Below are positions 46,867 to 56,047 of a stretch of DNA of 64,000 nucleotides, one piece after another. The notes under the pieces are model-generated. The model was not told the DNA's origin and searched no databases. It saw only the letters and a program-made list of their open reading frames with translations. The position numbers were made by a program, and so were the translations under genes. The stretch covers positions 1 to 64,000 of the forward strand of contig JAJFHQ010000005.1 of the NCBI GenBank assembly GCA_021775525.1, in the 5' to 3' direction. Each line of letters opens with the position of its first letter. The first letter of the stretch is position 1. The stretch is from Hyphomicrobiales bacterium. Its GTDB lineage: Bacteria > Pseudomonadota > Alphaproteobacteria > Rhizobiales > Methyloligellaceae.

Positions 46867-47952
46867 TTATCGGCGCGCAATCTGGTTTGGCTGAAGAGGG
46901 CGTTTCCCGCGCCTCTTGGCTGCAATTTCCTTATTCGTCTTGGAGATCACAAGAAATCTCTCGGCGGAGGTGGGGTGCGTGCCCGCGAACGAAATGGAGG
47001 CAGGATTGGAATCTGCCATTTTTCTCCAGAAACGTTCAACACCTTTGGTGTCAAATCCGGATCCGGCAACGAAGTACATTCCGATATAGTTCGCTTCTTT
47101 TTCGAAATCCTGGGAGTAGGCCTGCGCTCCGATATTCCCGCCCGCTCGGGTAAACGCCCCCCTGGTGTCAACACCTGCCGCCGCCGCTGCCAAATCGAGC
47201 GCCAACCCGCCGAACGTGCCTGCGACCTTGTTCGCCGTTTTTTTCTGCAAGTGCCCGGCGGTTATGTGAGCAAGTTCATGAGCGACAACCAGGGCCAACT
47301 CCTCGTCAGTGGAGGCTAATTTGACGATCCCCCTCTGCAGAACGATTCTTCGGCCATCAGTGAAAGCATTTGTCTCGTTCTTGCCCGCCATGAAAACAGG
47401 ATAGTCGCAGGCCCGGACCGGTCGCACAGAAACGTTCAGCCTGTTCCCGCCTCTCGAGACGACAATCCGAATGGATTTATCAAGCTTGCTGCGTCTCAGC
47501 AATTTCCCAAGTTTGTTTGAACCGCGATGACCCACGGGTACTGCCGTGCCGGACACTCGCAAAATTGCATCTCCGCGCAGCAGCCCTGCTTTCTCGGCAG
47601 GTGATCCGGGTACGATATTTACAATACTGACCCTGCGATCAAGCCCGAGCCTTTCTCGAGCAATAGGATGGATTTCCTTTGGCAGTTGATCGAGGCTGTG
47701 AAATGACGCGCCGAATTTCGAACCAACCTTTTTGCACTGATCCACGTTAGCCGTCAGGACACGGTAGCTGACATTTTGAACACGTTGGATTTCTTGAAGC
47801 AGGTTTTCGAACCGAAATGCGAGCTGGCGCGCTGCTTCCGACTCAATGGCTTCTTTGGAAACATTCGGAACAGCCGAGTGTGGTGCGCAACCGGCAAGGT
47901 TGAAGGCCGCAGCCATCATTAAAACTACAATATATAACTTCCCCCGACGCAC
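46867..47952 (-). CDS. M48 metalloprotease lipoprotein with a PDZ domain
   Basis: A 361-residue periplasmic lipoprotein: signal and lipobox FNLAGCAPHS (Cys22), a PDZ domain (about residues 105-175, with IVPGSPAEKAGLLRGDAIL), then a zinc-protease domain with HELAH (223-227), the Glu in FEKEANYIGMYFVAGSGF, and WRKMADSNPASISFAGTHPTSAERF. It resembles BepA/YcaL-type envelope proteases, with the PDZ placed first. The start is GTG 47952 with GGGGG 4 bases before; a TTG at 47982 is open but poor. Substrate unknown; a role in outer-membrane quality control is likely. Confidence 0.85.
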   Translation of the reverse strand: MRRGKLYIVVLMMAAAFNLAGCAPHSAVPNVSKEAIESEAARQLAFRFENLLQEIQRVQNVSYRVLTANVDQCKKVGSKFGASFHSLDQLPKEIHPIARERLGLDRRVSIVNIVPGSPAEKAGLLRGDAILRVSGTAVPVGHRGSNKLGKLLRRSKLDKSIRIVVSRGGNRLNVSVRPVRACDYPVFMAGKNETNAFTDGRRIVLQRGIVKLASTDEELALVVAHELAHITAGHLQKKTANKVAGTFGGLALDLAAAAAGVDTRGAFTRAGGNIGAQAYSQDFEKEANYIGMYFVAGSGFDTKGVERFWRKMADSNPASISFAGTHPTSAERFLVISKTNKEIAAKRRGKRPLQPNQIARR

Positions 47953-48083
47953 TCTGCCCCCACAGATGCAACATTTCTGCAATTCTTTCTCAGTTTATAT
48001 TTAATATATCTGTCCGTACAAGTTGCATTTTCCATTTATTGCATTTCTCTTTTATTTGGTATTTCTGTCTCGTTGTAAAAATA

Positions 48084-49793
48084 CTATTCTCCCACTACGT
48101 CGAAACGCGTGAGGAGACCTGGGTCGAGATTGTGCTTCGAGTACCACGCCTCGAGCCTCGCCCTGGCCTTGTCGCCGGGGCGAAGGCCTAAATACCGGAT
48201 CGCATTGCCAGAGAGAAACGCTCGCGCATTCTTTTCCGCTCCTGCCCCCACGCCATGGATCTTGCGCCGGTACATGTTCGCGACCACTGGCAGATAGTCA
48301 GCGTAATAAAATTCCTTTGAGAGCATCGACCAGTCCGAGCCGTACAGCATACGCTGCGCGCGCTTCACGCCAGGTTCGTTCTTGAGAAATTCCTTGCGGA
48401 TGGGGGTGAGGATTTGCGCGGCTTCGCGGCAGTGCTGGCCGGTGCCGGTGAAATTGTCCATCAGCATTTCAGGATAGTGGGCGAGGTCCGCGTAAACATT
48501 CGGGTAGGCGTCCATCAGCTGACCGATAAAATCCCGCCACTCGCCCATCTTGTCTGCATCACGTGAATTACCAAAATGCGCCAGGTTGACCTTGAGCGTT
48601 TCCAGACCCGGCTCGGCCAGAACCCGCGCCCAGCCATTGGGGTGTGCGCGTTCCTCATAACGCTGTTGCTTGCTGCTGGTGATCCTGAAGACGCCGGCCC
48701 CGTTTGAAGGCGCCGTATGTACCATCACGGGAACGTCGTGCTCCACGCAAAACGCGTAGAGCGAGTGCAGTGCCGCATCGATCCTCAAGCCGAACTCGTC
48801 CGCAAAGGGCGCAGCCGCGGCCGCAACGGGAAACCCGTCAATGGGAATGGCGGCATTGCCGAGCGGCAGGAAGCCCATGGGTGGGTACAGTTTCACGCCT
48901 ACGAAACCGCGATTGAGGATGGCGTCACGCACCACGTCAAGCGCACTCTCCCGGCGGCGAGGAGAGTCCTCGCCCACATCGGCATTATGGTGGGTGTCCT
49001 CCGCCTGCCGCCAAGGACAGAAAGAGACAAAACCGTGGCACCGCCCGGGATGGAGCCGCTGGATCAGTTCGGTGAGGACGACCTGTTCTCCAGGTGCGCT
49101 CTGGCGCAGGGAGAACGCCTCCGTGCCAACATCACCGATGGTGGCTTCGCCCTCACCACCAAAGCCGAGCCAGTAATCCATATCAACCATGGCGGGTGTG
49201 AACAGCGCCACGCCGGTCCCCGGTACATCAAGGGAATTGCTGGCCATCAAGCTCTCAAAATTCTGAAACCGGAAGCGCGTGAGGATGCTGAGGAGGTTGC
49301 GCACCGCACCGATATTGTCGGTAACATCCGCACCAAAACAGGCCCGTGCCGACCCATGGGCGAAATCCGGCAACCCCCCGCCCGAACCTGACAGTGCCAA
49401 GGGCAGTTTTTCACCCGCGAGACGCGCCTCAAGCACCCCGCGCTCCTGTTCGAAGCCGGGCGTGCGGCCGAGAGTGCCCGCGGCATGGTCACCGATTTCA
49501 CTTTCCAGCCTGCGCCGGTTCTTGGTGCTCAGCTCGGTTGCATAGTGCGGCAAGATTACTTTGGTGATGAAGTGGATCGCCGGGATATCGCGCGCGTTGA
49601 AGATGTGGCAATGCGCATCGATGATCGGCAGCCCCCTGATCCACGCGTCATCCGCCCCTATCATGGAGCGGCAGGCGTTGGGGCAGCTTGCCGCCAGCGC
49701 CGCACCCGGCAAGGCATGGGTAAGCCCCGCGCCAGCCAGCGCTGATATCCCGCCAAGCAGCGCGCGCCGGTTTATGGAATCGACCGGGGTCAT
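48084..49793 (-). CDS. Amidohydrolase-family protein with putative Tat signal
   Basis: A 569-residue metal-dependent hydrolase of the amidohydrolase 2 type. The N-terminus MTPVDSINRRALLGGISALAGAGL holds a twin Arg and a hydrophobic stretch, so a Tat export signal is likely. The metal site starts with IIDAHCHIFNARDIP, and the C-terminal part has MVHTAPSNG, LAHFGNSRDADKM and YGSDWSML with its Asp. The substrate is unknown. It stands alone, 131 bases after the start of the M48 gene upstream side, and its promoter is in the 173 bases before 49967. Confidence 0.82.
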   Translation of the reverse strand: MTPVDSINRRALLGGISALAGAGLTHALPGAALAASCPNACRSMIGADDAWIRGLPIIDAHCHIFNARDIPAIHFITKVILPHYATELSTKNRRRLESEIGDHAAGTLGRTPGFEQERGVLEARLAGEKLPLALSGSGGGLPDFAHGSARACFGADVTDNIGAVRNLLSILTRFRFQNFESLMASNSLDVPGTGVALFTPAMVDMDYWLGFGGEGEATIGDVGTEAFSLRQSAPGEQVVLTELIQRLHPGRCHGFVSFCPWRQAEDTHHNADVGEDSPRRRESALDVVRDAILNRGFVGVKLYPPMGFLPLGNAAIPIDGFPVAAAAAPFADEFGLRIDAALHSLYAFCVEHDVPVMVHTAPSNGAGVFRITSSKQQRYEERAHPNGWARVLAEPGLETLKVNLAHFGNSRDADKMGEWRDFIGQLMDAYPNVYADLAHYPEMLMDNFTGTGQHCREAAQILTPIRKEFLKNEPGVKRAQRMLYGSDWSMLSKEFYYADYLPVVANMYRRKIHGVGAGAEKNARAFLSGNAIRYLGLRPGDKARARLEAWYSKHNLDPGLLTRFDVVGE

Positions 49794-49966
49794 CTGGTGT
49801 AAATCATGTCTCTCGCGTCAAGGATCAACTCGCAATGCCCTTGTGCCCACCGCCCGTGACCGGAATATGGCCTGATTGGGCAATCGAGAAAGAGTGAAGT
49901 GGTCTCACTTCCCGCAAATACCACCCCGGCGTAGACTAGCACCTCAGACACTCGGGGACGCACGCC

Positions 49967-50308
49967 ATGAACAGATCACTCTCGATGCTTGTAGTGGGGG
50001 CAGTGTTCACGATGCTATCTACGCCCGCCCATGCCGATGCCATTGACGGCCACTGGTGCCACAAGGACGGGCGGCGCATGTCAATCGAAGGTTCTGCCAT
50101 CGTCACACCCGGCGGGACCAGCATGGAGGGAGACTATGAGCGCCATGGCTTCGCCTATGTGGTTCCAGAAGGCGAGGCCAATGCCGGGAGCCAGGTCTCC
50201 ATGGCGATGCAAAGCGAGGACATCGTTCGCATGTTCATCCCCGGGAAAGACCCGGAGACTACACCGGCAGTGATCGAGGAATGGCAGCGCTGCGACCTGA
50301 CGATGTAG
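49967..50308 (+). CDS. Small secreted protein, unknown
   Basis: A 113-residue protein with a signal peptide (MNRSLSMLVVGAVFTML, cleavage near THA/HADA) and a mature domain starting DGHWCHKDGRRMSIEG. The pattern of two Cys (HWC, WQRC) and ITPGGTxxxGxYxRHxFxYxVPEGE-like residues recurs in similarly sized alphaproteobacterial proteins, none studied as far as I know. GGGGAC precedes the ATG. It faces the OMP gene downstream, convergent. Confidence 0.65.
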   Translation: MNRSLSMLVVGAVFTMLSTPAHADAIDGHWCHKDGRRMSIEGSAIVTPGGTSMEGDYERHGFAYVVPEGEANAGSQVSMAMQSEDIVRMFIPGKDPETTPAVIEEWQRCDLTM

Positions 50309-50385
50309 GGATTTGAATTCCGAAAAACAGGTGCTGGCCCTATAGCGGCTCCATGTTCGATTCCGGGCCAGACTCGATTGCATGA

Positions 50386-50425
50386 CGCAAAAGAAAACGG
50401 CCCACCCTATGCGAGCAGGCCGTTT
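50386..50425 (-). terminator. Terminator after the outer-membrane protein gene
   Basis: AAACGGCC (50395-50402) and GGCCGTTT (50418-50425) form an 8-bp stem on either side of a 15-base loop, and on the minus strand the stem runs into TTTTCTTTTG. It ends the beta-barrel gene, 33 bases after its stop. It may also stop read-through from the convergent gene on the other strand. Confidence 0.75.
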
Positions 50426-50458
50426 CAGAATCTCATATCGCTAAAAGAGACGCTGGCG

Positions 50459-51193
50459 TTACTTGAACATATCCAGCGGGCTCCAATCGAAGCGGTAGCC
50501 GATGGCGCCGCGCACAACGTCGGTGTCCAGATCTACGTCGAACGTGCCCCCGCCAACTTCGCGGAAGCTTTCCTCGTCAAAATCGGTGTGCAGATATTCG
50601 AACCGAGCGAACCAGCGGTTGCCCATGGTGGTTTCGACACCGCCGCCATATACGACGCCGAATGCCCTTTCATCGTCACTGCCGCCGGCGATCAATGTGC
50701 CGCTGACATCAACACTGGCAAAGGCTATGCCGATGGTGCCGTAGACAAGAATGTTCGGCTGAACCAGGAAGCCTGCCCTGGCTTTCGTCTCGGAACTCCA
50801 CTCGACTTCTGCCGTGGCGTTCAGTCCGTTAGCCGCGATGTTCCGCCCCGTTTTTGCATCGCCAAAAGAGTAGGCGCTGTCTGTCCCCAGGATCATGTTG
50901 CCGAACTGCCAGGAGGAACCATAGACAAAACCGCCGGTGAACCCATCGTCTGAGTCGCTCCGGGTCGTCAGCGGAGAAGCCGGGGTCGTCTGACTGATGC
51001 CAAAATCCTGGTCGGACCAGCCTGCATGGCCGCCGAGATGCAACCCTTCCCAGATCGTCCGGCCAGTTGGCGCCGGGGCGGACTGGTAACTGTCACCCCC
51101 GCCGGCAATTGCCGACACCGGGAACAGGCTGACAGCGAGCAGACCTGCTGCTGCGCAGATAGATTTCGAAATAATGGAAAATTTGCCGCCCAT
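50459..51193 (-). CDS. Outer-membrane beta-barrel protein
   Basis: A 244-residue OmpA-like/Omp25-type barrel: signal peptide (MGGKFSIISKSICAAAGL, cleavage near SAIAGGG), then WEGLHLGGHAGWSDQDFG, GFTGGFVYGSSWQFGNMILGTDS, VEWSSETKARAGFLVQPNILVYGTIGIAF and a final strand ending VVRGAIGYRFDW. These match the porin-family/Omp25 pattern of alphaproteobacteria, with the C-terminal aromatic residue close to the end (DMFK). AGAGGG precedes ATG 51193 and a good terminator follows. Function (stability, adhesion) not shown by sequence. Confidence 0.85.
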   Translation of the reverse strand: MGGKFSIISKSICAAAGLLAVSLFPVSAIAGGGDSYQSAPAPTGRTIWEGLHLGGHAGWSDQDFGISQTTPASPLTTRSDSDDGFTGGFVYGSSWQFGNMILGTDSAYSFGDAKTGRNIAANGLNATAEVEWSSETKARAGFLVQPNILVYGTIGIAFASVDVSGTLIAGGSDDERAFGVVYGGGVETTMGNRWFARFEYLHTDFDEESFREVGGGTFDVDLDTDVVRGAIGYRFDWSPLDMFK

Positions 51194-51391
51194 AGTTGCC
51201 CTCTTACAAAATACTTTGGCCTACAAGTGTGTTGAACCTAACCTAACCGTGCCGATACGAAAATGAAGCAAATTCCGCCGCATAGCTGCCAAATTGATAC
51301 CCCACCGTTGCCAATTAGCAACTGTTTCCGCTGAGCTGATTACATACTTCAAAGCATATTATTTTTAGCCTTAGCAGTAAGTTATGCTTCT

Positions 51392-52390
51392 CTATTCCAG
51401 CAACCCCTTAGCACTGGCCAATTTCTTCAGGTCTGCTTCCGGCCGCGCGCCGATGTGCGAGATGATTTCGCTCGCCGCAAGGGCGCCAAGCTTTCCGCAC
51501 ACCTCAAGAGGCTTGCCACTGGTGAGGCCATAGAGGAATCCGGCCGCATAAAGGTCTCCGGCCCCGGTGGCGTCGACGACTTTTTCCACCCGAACGGCAG
51601 GAACCTGAATCGTTTCATTGCCGGAAATGATCACTGCGCCTTCTTCAGAGCGCGTCAGGACGGCGATCTCCGCCTCGGCGCGAACCGCACCCGCCGCATC
51701 GTCGAAATTATTCATTTCATAGAGCGATGTAATCTCTGTTTCGTTTGCAAACAGGATATCCACGCCGCCGCGCACGAGGGCGAGAAAATCCTCCCGGTGC
51801 CGGTCAACGCAAAATGCGTCTGAAAGAGAAAGCGCCACCTTGCCACCCGCTTCACGCGCCAGTTTTGCCGCTTGGTGGAATGCGGCCTTCGCTTCCGGCC
51901 TGTCGAACAGGTAGCCCTCCAGGTACGTGACCTGGGCCGAAGCGATCAGTTTTGCATCGATGTCGCTCTCAACAAGTTCCGTACTTGCCCCCAGAAACGT
52001 ATTCATGGTGCGCTCGCCATCGTCCGTCACCAGCACCAGGCAGCGCGCGGTTGGCAGGCCCACGTCTGAAGCGGGTGTGTCATAGTCAACCCCGATGGCG
52101 CGGATATCGTGGGCGAAGACCTTGCCGAACTGGTCAACCGCCACGCGGCCAATGAAGCCACACTTGCCGCCGAAAGATGCAATCCCCGCGCACGAATTTG
52201 CCACCGAGCCGCCGGACTGCTCCGTTGCTGAACCCATGCCCTCGTAAAGCACATCGGCCTGGCTGGCGTCTATGAGCTGCATGAAGCCCTTCTCCATGCC
52301 GTGATTGGACAAGAACGCCTCATCGCAGCGTGCGATGATATCGACAATCGCGTTGCCGATACCGACAACGTCGTATTTTGCTTCTTTCAT
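51392..52390 (-). CDS. Adenosine kinase-like PfkB-family sugar kinase
   Basis: A 332-residue PfkB carbohydrate kinase. From ATG 52390 it begins MKEAKYDVVGIGNAIVDIIARCD, has GGSVANSCAGIASFGGKCGFIGRV near 60-80, and ends in the family signature VDATGAGDLYAAGFLYGL. Alphaproteobacterial proteins of this type are usually named adenosine kinase; the substrate is not proven by sequence. AGAGGGA precedes the start. It lies alone, between the OMP gene and a LysR gene, all on the minus strand. Confidence 0.85.
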   Translation of the reverse strand: MKEAKYDVVGIGNAIVDIIARCDEAFLSNHGMEKGFMQLIDASQADVLYEGMGSATEQSGGSVANSCAGIASFGGKCGFIGRVAVDQFGKVFAHDIRAIGVDYDTPASDVGLPTARCLVLVTDDGERTMNTFLGASTELVESDIDAKLIASAQVTYLEGYLFDRPEAKAAFHQAAKLAREAGGKVALSLSDAFCVDRHREDFLALVRGGVDILFANETEITSLYEMNNFDDAAGAVRAEAEIAVLTRSEEGAVIISGNETIQVPAVRVEKVVDATGAGDLYAAGFLYGLTSGKPLEVCGKLGALAASEIISHIGARPEADLKKLASAKGLLE

Positions 52391-52476
52391 ATTTTCCCTC
52401 TGGGCCTGACCTACCTCATTTCGGCGCGCACTATAGGCAGGCCCGCCTCGCACCGCCACTGTTCAGAACGGCGCAT

Positions 52477-53394
52477 TCAGGTTTTCTCGTACCGGCTCTT
52501 CATCTCCAACAATATCCACTCGCGAAACGCCGTGACCCGCATCCTGTCTTTGCGGTCCTTGGGCCGAACCAGGAAATAGCCGAGTTTAGACGGGATTGCC
52601 GATCCAAACGGGCGGACAAGCCGACCAGCGTCGATGTCCGCCTGGGCAAGTGTCAGCCGACCGAGAAGCACGCCCTGACCCCCAATTGCTGCCTGGATTG
52701 CGTGGTCGGCAAAACTGAAACGCGGACCACGATCCGTGTCGATTTCGTCGATCCCCTCAAACTTCAACCACATGCGCCAGTCGGGAGCCGGTTCATCCAC
52801 ATATTCGGAGTCGTGGTGCAACAGTGTGTGATGCACAAGATCGGCAGGGCTGTTCAGAGGATGCGGTCCTTTGAGCAGGTCCGGACTGCACAGGGGCGCA
52901 TACTGCTCGATGAACAAGGTGTCGACTTTCAGACCAGGATAATTTCCAGCACCAAATCGAATGCCGATGTCGACATCGCCGGAGCGGAAATCCACCATCG
53001 CCGGATTTGCCGAAATCCGGACATCGATATCAGGATACATTTTGTTGAAGGCTTCAATATTCGGCACCAGCCACCTGCCCGCAAATGAAGGGATGACGCT
53101 GAGGGTCAGAACACGATCCCTGTCGCGTCCTCGAAGCCGCGTCATGGCCTCTTCCATCTGGTCGAAAGCCTGTGTCAGGTGCGGTAGCGAGGAGCGTCCC
53201 GCTTCAGTCAGCGCAACCTTGCGTGTCAGGCGCACAAACAGGCCAAGGCCAATCCACTCCTCAAGTTGCCTGATCTGATGGCTGACTGCTGCCGGGGTCA
53301 CGGCAAGCTCCTCCGCCGCCTTGGCAAAGCTCAGATGCCGGGCGGCAGCTTCAAAGGCGCGCAACGCGTTCAATGGCGGCAGGTGACGAGTCAT
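52477..53394 (-). CDS. LysR-family regulator, GcvA-like
   Basis: A 305-residue LTTR. It begins MTRHLPPLNALRAFEAAARHLSFAKAAEELAVTPAAVSHQIRQLEEWIG, the GcvA-type DNA-binding start, and continues with the GcvA-like substrate domain (LSVIPSFAGRWLVPNIEAFNKMYPDIDVRISAN). The GcvA group controls varied genes. It diverges from a small unknown gene across 126 bases that hold an inverted repeat at 53413-53433. The unknown gene is the best target candidate. Confidence 0.87.
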   Translation of the reverse strand: MTRHLPPLNALRAFEAAARHLSFAKAAEELAVTPAAVSHQIRQLEEWIGLGLFVRLTRKVALTEAGRSSLPHLTQAFDQMEEAMTRLRGRDRDRVLTLSVIPSFAGRWLVPNIEAFNKMYPDIDVRISANPAMVDFRSGDVDIGIRFGAGNYPGLKVDTLFIEQYAPLCSPDLLKGPHPLNSPADLVHHTLLHHDSEYVDEPAPDWRMWLKFEGIDEIDTDRGPRFSFADHAIQAAIGGQGVLLGRLTLAQADIDAGRLVRPFGSAIPSKLGYFLVRPKDRKDRMRVTAFREWILLEMKSRYEKT

Positions 53395-53412
53395 GATCTC
53401 ATGAGTTAATTT

Positions 53413-53433
53413 TTCTCATCTATTGAATGAGAA
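53413..53433. promoter_or_regulatory. Inverted repeat between a LysR gene and a small unknown gene
   Basis: TTCTCAT and ATGAGAA flank 7 bases, a perfect 7-bp repeat. The core TCAT-N7-ATGA fits the T-N11-A pattern of LysR boxes. It lies 19 bases upstream of the regulator start and 88 bases upstream of the other gene, so it could serve both. Confidence 0.5.
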
Positions 53434-53520
53434 GTGATCGTTTGTCAATGACCAGAATTCACATAATTATATGCCTAAGAAGATGAGTTGTTTTCATCTA
53501 TGCCCCGACAGGAGATCACC

Positions 53521-53769
53521 ATGACCGACGCCTGCATAAACATTGAACCGTATCAGCGATCATTTTTCGAGAAGGAAAAACTGGCTCGCACGCCCGCATT
53601 TCGAGAAGGATGGAACCTATTCCTGGAGTTTCTGAACTCACCTGTGCAGGTCACGCGCCGGCGTAGAAGCATTGCCCGGACCCGCAGGTTGAAATCCCTG
53701 GAGTTTCAGAGACTGGACAAGCCTGCGGTTACTGACCGCTGGGCTGAGGCGCTGCTCAAGTCTTACTGA
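53521..53769 (+). CDS. Small protein, unknown
   Basis: I do not recognise this 82-residue protein. From ATG 53521 it reads MTDACINIEPYQRSFFEKEK, then RTPAFREGWNLFLEFLNSP, then a very basic middle (TRRRRSIARTRRLKSLEFQR) and a short end. There is no signal peptide or membrane helix. AGGAGA lies 6 bases before the start. It faces a GcvA-like regulator across a region with an inverted repeat, which suggests regulation by that protein. Confidence 0.55.
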   Translation: MTDACINIEPYQRSFFEKEKLARTPAFREGWNLFLEFLNSPVQVTRRRRSIARTRRLKSLEFQRLDKPAVTDRWAEALLKSY

Positions 53770-53796
53770 TCGTCTCAATCATGTCCTGGGGGTAGC

Positions 53797-54501
53797 TTAA
53801 ACGGCCACCGTCTTTGCGTCATACAGGCAAAGGTCGGAAATAACGCAAGTTTCGCATTGAGGCTTGCGCGCCTTGCAAACGTAGCGCCCGTGGAGAATGA
53901 GCCAGTGATGGGCGTGCTGGCCAAATTCTTCCGGCACGATCTCAAGCAGGCCCTTCTCAACTTCAAGCACATTTTTCCCCGGAGCAAGACCCGTCCTGTT
54001 CGAGATGCGAAAGATATGAGTGTCGACCGCCATGGTGGGCTCGCCAAAGGCGACATTCAGCACAACGTTGGCGGTCTTGCGCCCGACACCGGGCAGGGCT
54101 TCGAGCGCCGCACGGTCATGCGGCACCCCGCCGTTATGATCCTCAAGCAATCCCCGGCACAGGCCGATTACATTTTTCGCTTTGTTCCGGAATAGACCGA
54201 TGGTCTTGATGTAATCGCGCACCGTGTCCTCGCCCAACGCCAGCATCTTTTTCGGGGTATCGGCTATGGCGAACAAATCCTTGGTGGCCTTGTTGACGCC
54301 AGCGTCCGTGGCCTGTGCCGACAGCACGACCGCCACCAGCAACGTGAACGGATTTACATAGTCGAGTTCGCTTTGGGGGTCAGGGTCATTCGCTCGCAAA
54401 CGGCGGAAAATTTCGCACGCAACATCAGAATTGAGCCGTTTTGGCACAGAGCTCTTTTTTTTTGCCCGACGACGTTTTGAAAGCTTGGAATCTCTTGCCA
54501 T
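53797..54501 (-). CDS. nth: Endonuclease III
   Basis: Base-excision repair glycosylase/lyase for oxidised pyrimidines. From ATG 54501 it has 234 residues: a basic N-terminal tail (KLSKRRRAKKK), the helix-hairpin-helix with the catalytic Lys in LPGVGRKTANVVL, the catalytic Asp in MAVDTHIFRISNRTG, and the 4Fe-4S cluster C-x6-C-x2-C-x5-C at CKARKPQCETC...LC. A GTG at 54537 would be longer; neither start has a clear ribosome-binding site. It diverges from the DUF2244 gene. Confidence 0.94.
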   Translation of the reverse strand: MARDSKLSKRRRAKKKSSVPKRLNSDVACEIFRRLRANDPDPQSELDYVNPFTLLVAVVLSAQATDAGVNKATKDLFAIADTPKKMLALGEDTVRDYIKTIGLFRNKAKNVIGLCRGLLEDHNGGVPHDRAALEALPGVGRKTANVVLNVAFGEPTMAVDTHIFRISNRTGLAPGKNVLEVEKGLLEIVPEEFGQHAHHWLILHGRYVCKARKPQCETCVISDLCLYDAKTVAV

Positions 54502-54560
54502 TTCTGCTTGGTTAACCAGGGGTAAATGCGGGCGCACGGGCGCACAAGACGGGATGAGCT

Positions 54561-55070
54561 ATGGACCAGATGCGGGCAACTTCTCAAGGGGTAGATGAGT
54601 CAAAGCGCGAGTTTTCCGCTGTTTTAACGCCTTATCGCTCTCTCAGCCGGCGCGGTTTTGTCGTGATGATGGCCGCTGTCAGCGCGGTTTGCTTCACCGC
54701 AGGGCTGGTCTTTGCCATGGCGGGTGCGTGGCCGATATTCGGCTTTTTCGTCCTCGACGTGCTGCTGATATATTCAGCCTTCAAACTCAATTACCGTTCC
54801 GCGCGCGCCTATGAAACCGTCTCGATTTCCGGCAACGAGCTGACCGTGACCAAGGTGCACGCTTCGGGGCGCTCCAACAGCTGGACATTCAACCCGTACT
54901 GGGCCCGGGTGAAGCTAACCGCGCGCAACGGCCGCGCCAGCCAGCTTCTTCTCAGCTCTCATGGGCGCGCCCTGGTGCTGGGGTCTTTTCTTTCGGAAGA
55001 CGAACGCCTGGATTTTGCCGCCGCACTCAAAAGTGCACTTGCCACAAACCAGGGTCCGTCAGCAATCTGA
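54561..55070 (+). CDS. DUF2244 membrane protein
   Basis: A 169-residue inner-membrane protein of the DUF2244 family: a cytoplasmic start with VLTPYRSLSRRGFVVMMAAV, two close helices (about residues 33-55 and 57-77), then the conserved YETVSISGNELTVTKVHASGR, PYWARVKLT and LGSFLSEDERLDFAAALKSAL. Function unknown; the gene often sits near nth in alphaproteobacteria. It diverges from nth across 59 bases. Confidence 0.85.
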   Translation: MDQMRATSQGVDESKREFSAVLTPYRSLSRRGFVVMMAAVSAVCFTAGLVFAMAGAWPIFGFFVLDVLLIYSAFKLNYRSARAYETVSISGNELTVTKVHASGRSNSWTFNPYWARVKLTARNGRASQLLLSSHGRALVLGSFLSEDERLDFAAALKSALATNQGPSAI

Positions 55071-55132
55071 TCTGAAGGTGTTGCGCAAGAATCGGGTCGC
55101 ACAGAGCCCCGGGTCTGGGGTATTGCTGGACC

Positions 55133-56047
55133 ATGACCACATCACTTCACACGTCTGAAGCAACCGCACCGCCGGTTTCATCTCCAGCCCAACCAGAAGC
55201 CTGGAGCGAAGATTATGCGCGGGTACGGCGCGCGATTGCCTATATCTCCGACCACTGGCGCAACCAACCGGATTTGGAAGAAATCGCGGCAGACGCAGGC
55301 CTCAGCCCGGCGCATTTTCAGCGCCTGTTTACGCGATGGGCCGGCATCAGCCCCAAGGAATTCGTACAATCTATCACGCTCGATCATGCCCGTGATCTGC
55401 TGAAAGGCTCAGCCAGCGTTCTGGATACCGCCTACGAGGTCGGTCTGTCGGGGGCTGGGCGGCTGCATGACCTGTTCGTCAATCACGAGGCGATGACACC
55501 GGGCGACTACAAGCGACGCGGGGCCGGGCTTGAGATCACATGGGGCTATCACCCCTCCCCCTTTGGCAGCGCGCTGATCATGGCGACGGAGCGCGGTGTG
55601 GCTGGTCTCGCATTCGCCGATGACGCGAGCGAAGAACAGGCAATGTTCGATGACATGGCGCGACGCTGGCCAGCGGCCACCTATACCCAAGCGCCCGAGA
55701 GTACCGCGCCTTATGCCGCGCGAATTTTCACGCCAGAGCTGTGGAGCAAGTCCGACCCGCTGAAACTGGTGCTCATCGGCACCGACTTCGAGGTACGGGT
55801 GTGGGATGCGCTGCTAAAACTCCCCCCGGGACAAGCCATCACCTATTCCGATCTTGCAGCCCATGTCTGCTCACCGGCAGCGGCGCGCGCGGTCGGCTCG
55901 GCTGTCGGGCGCAACCCGATTTCCTTCGTGGTGCCGTGTCACAGGGTGCTGCGCAAGGATGGCGGCCTTGGCGGCTATCACTGGGGGATCACCCGCAAGC
56001 AGGCAATCATTGGCTGGGAAGCGGGAAGGCTGGCGGACAGGAGCTAG
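55133..56047 (+). CDS. AraC domain fused to O6-alkylguanine-DNA methyltransferase (Ada-like)
   Basis: DNA repair and regulator fusion of 304 residues. An AraC-type helix-turn-helix pair spans about residues 30-120 ([27 protein letters not shown]), then the methyltransferase domain with the acceptor Cys in [21 protein letters not shown]. The N-terminal zinc/phosphotriester domain of full Ada is missing, so this is the shorter AraC-Ogt type. Its TAG stop shares CTAG with the stop of gpmA. Confidence 0.92.
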   Translation: MTTSLHTSEATAPPVSSPAQPEAWSEDYARVRRAIAYISDHWRNQPDLEEIAADAGLSPAHFQRLFTRWAGISPKEFVQSITLDHARDLLKGSASVLDTAYEVGLSGAGRLHDLFVNHEAMTPGDYKRRGAGLEITWGYHPSPFGSALIMATERGVAGLAFADDASEEQAMFDDMARRWPAATYTQAPESTAPYAARIFTPELWSKSDPLKLVLIGTDFEVRVWDALLKLPPGQAITYSDLAAHVCSPAAARAVGSAVGRNPISFVVPCHRVLRKDGGLGGYHWGITRKQAIIGWEAGRLADRS

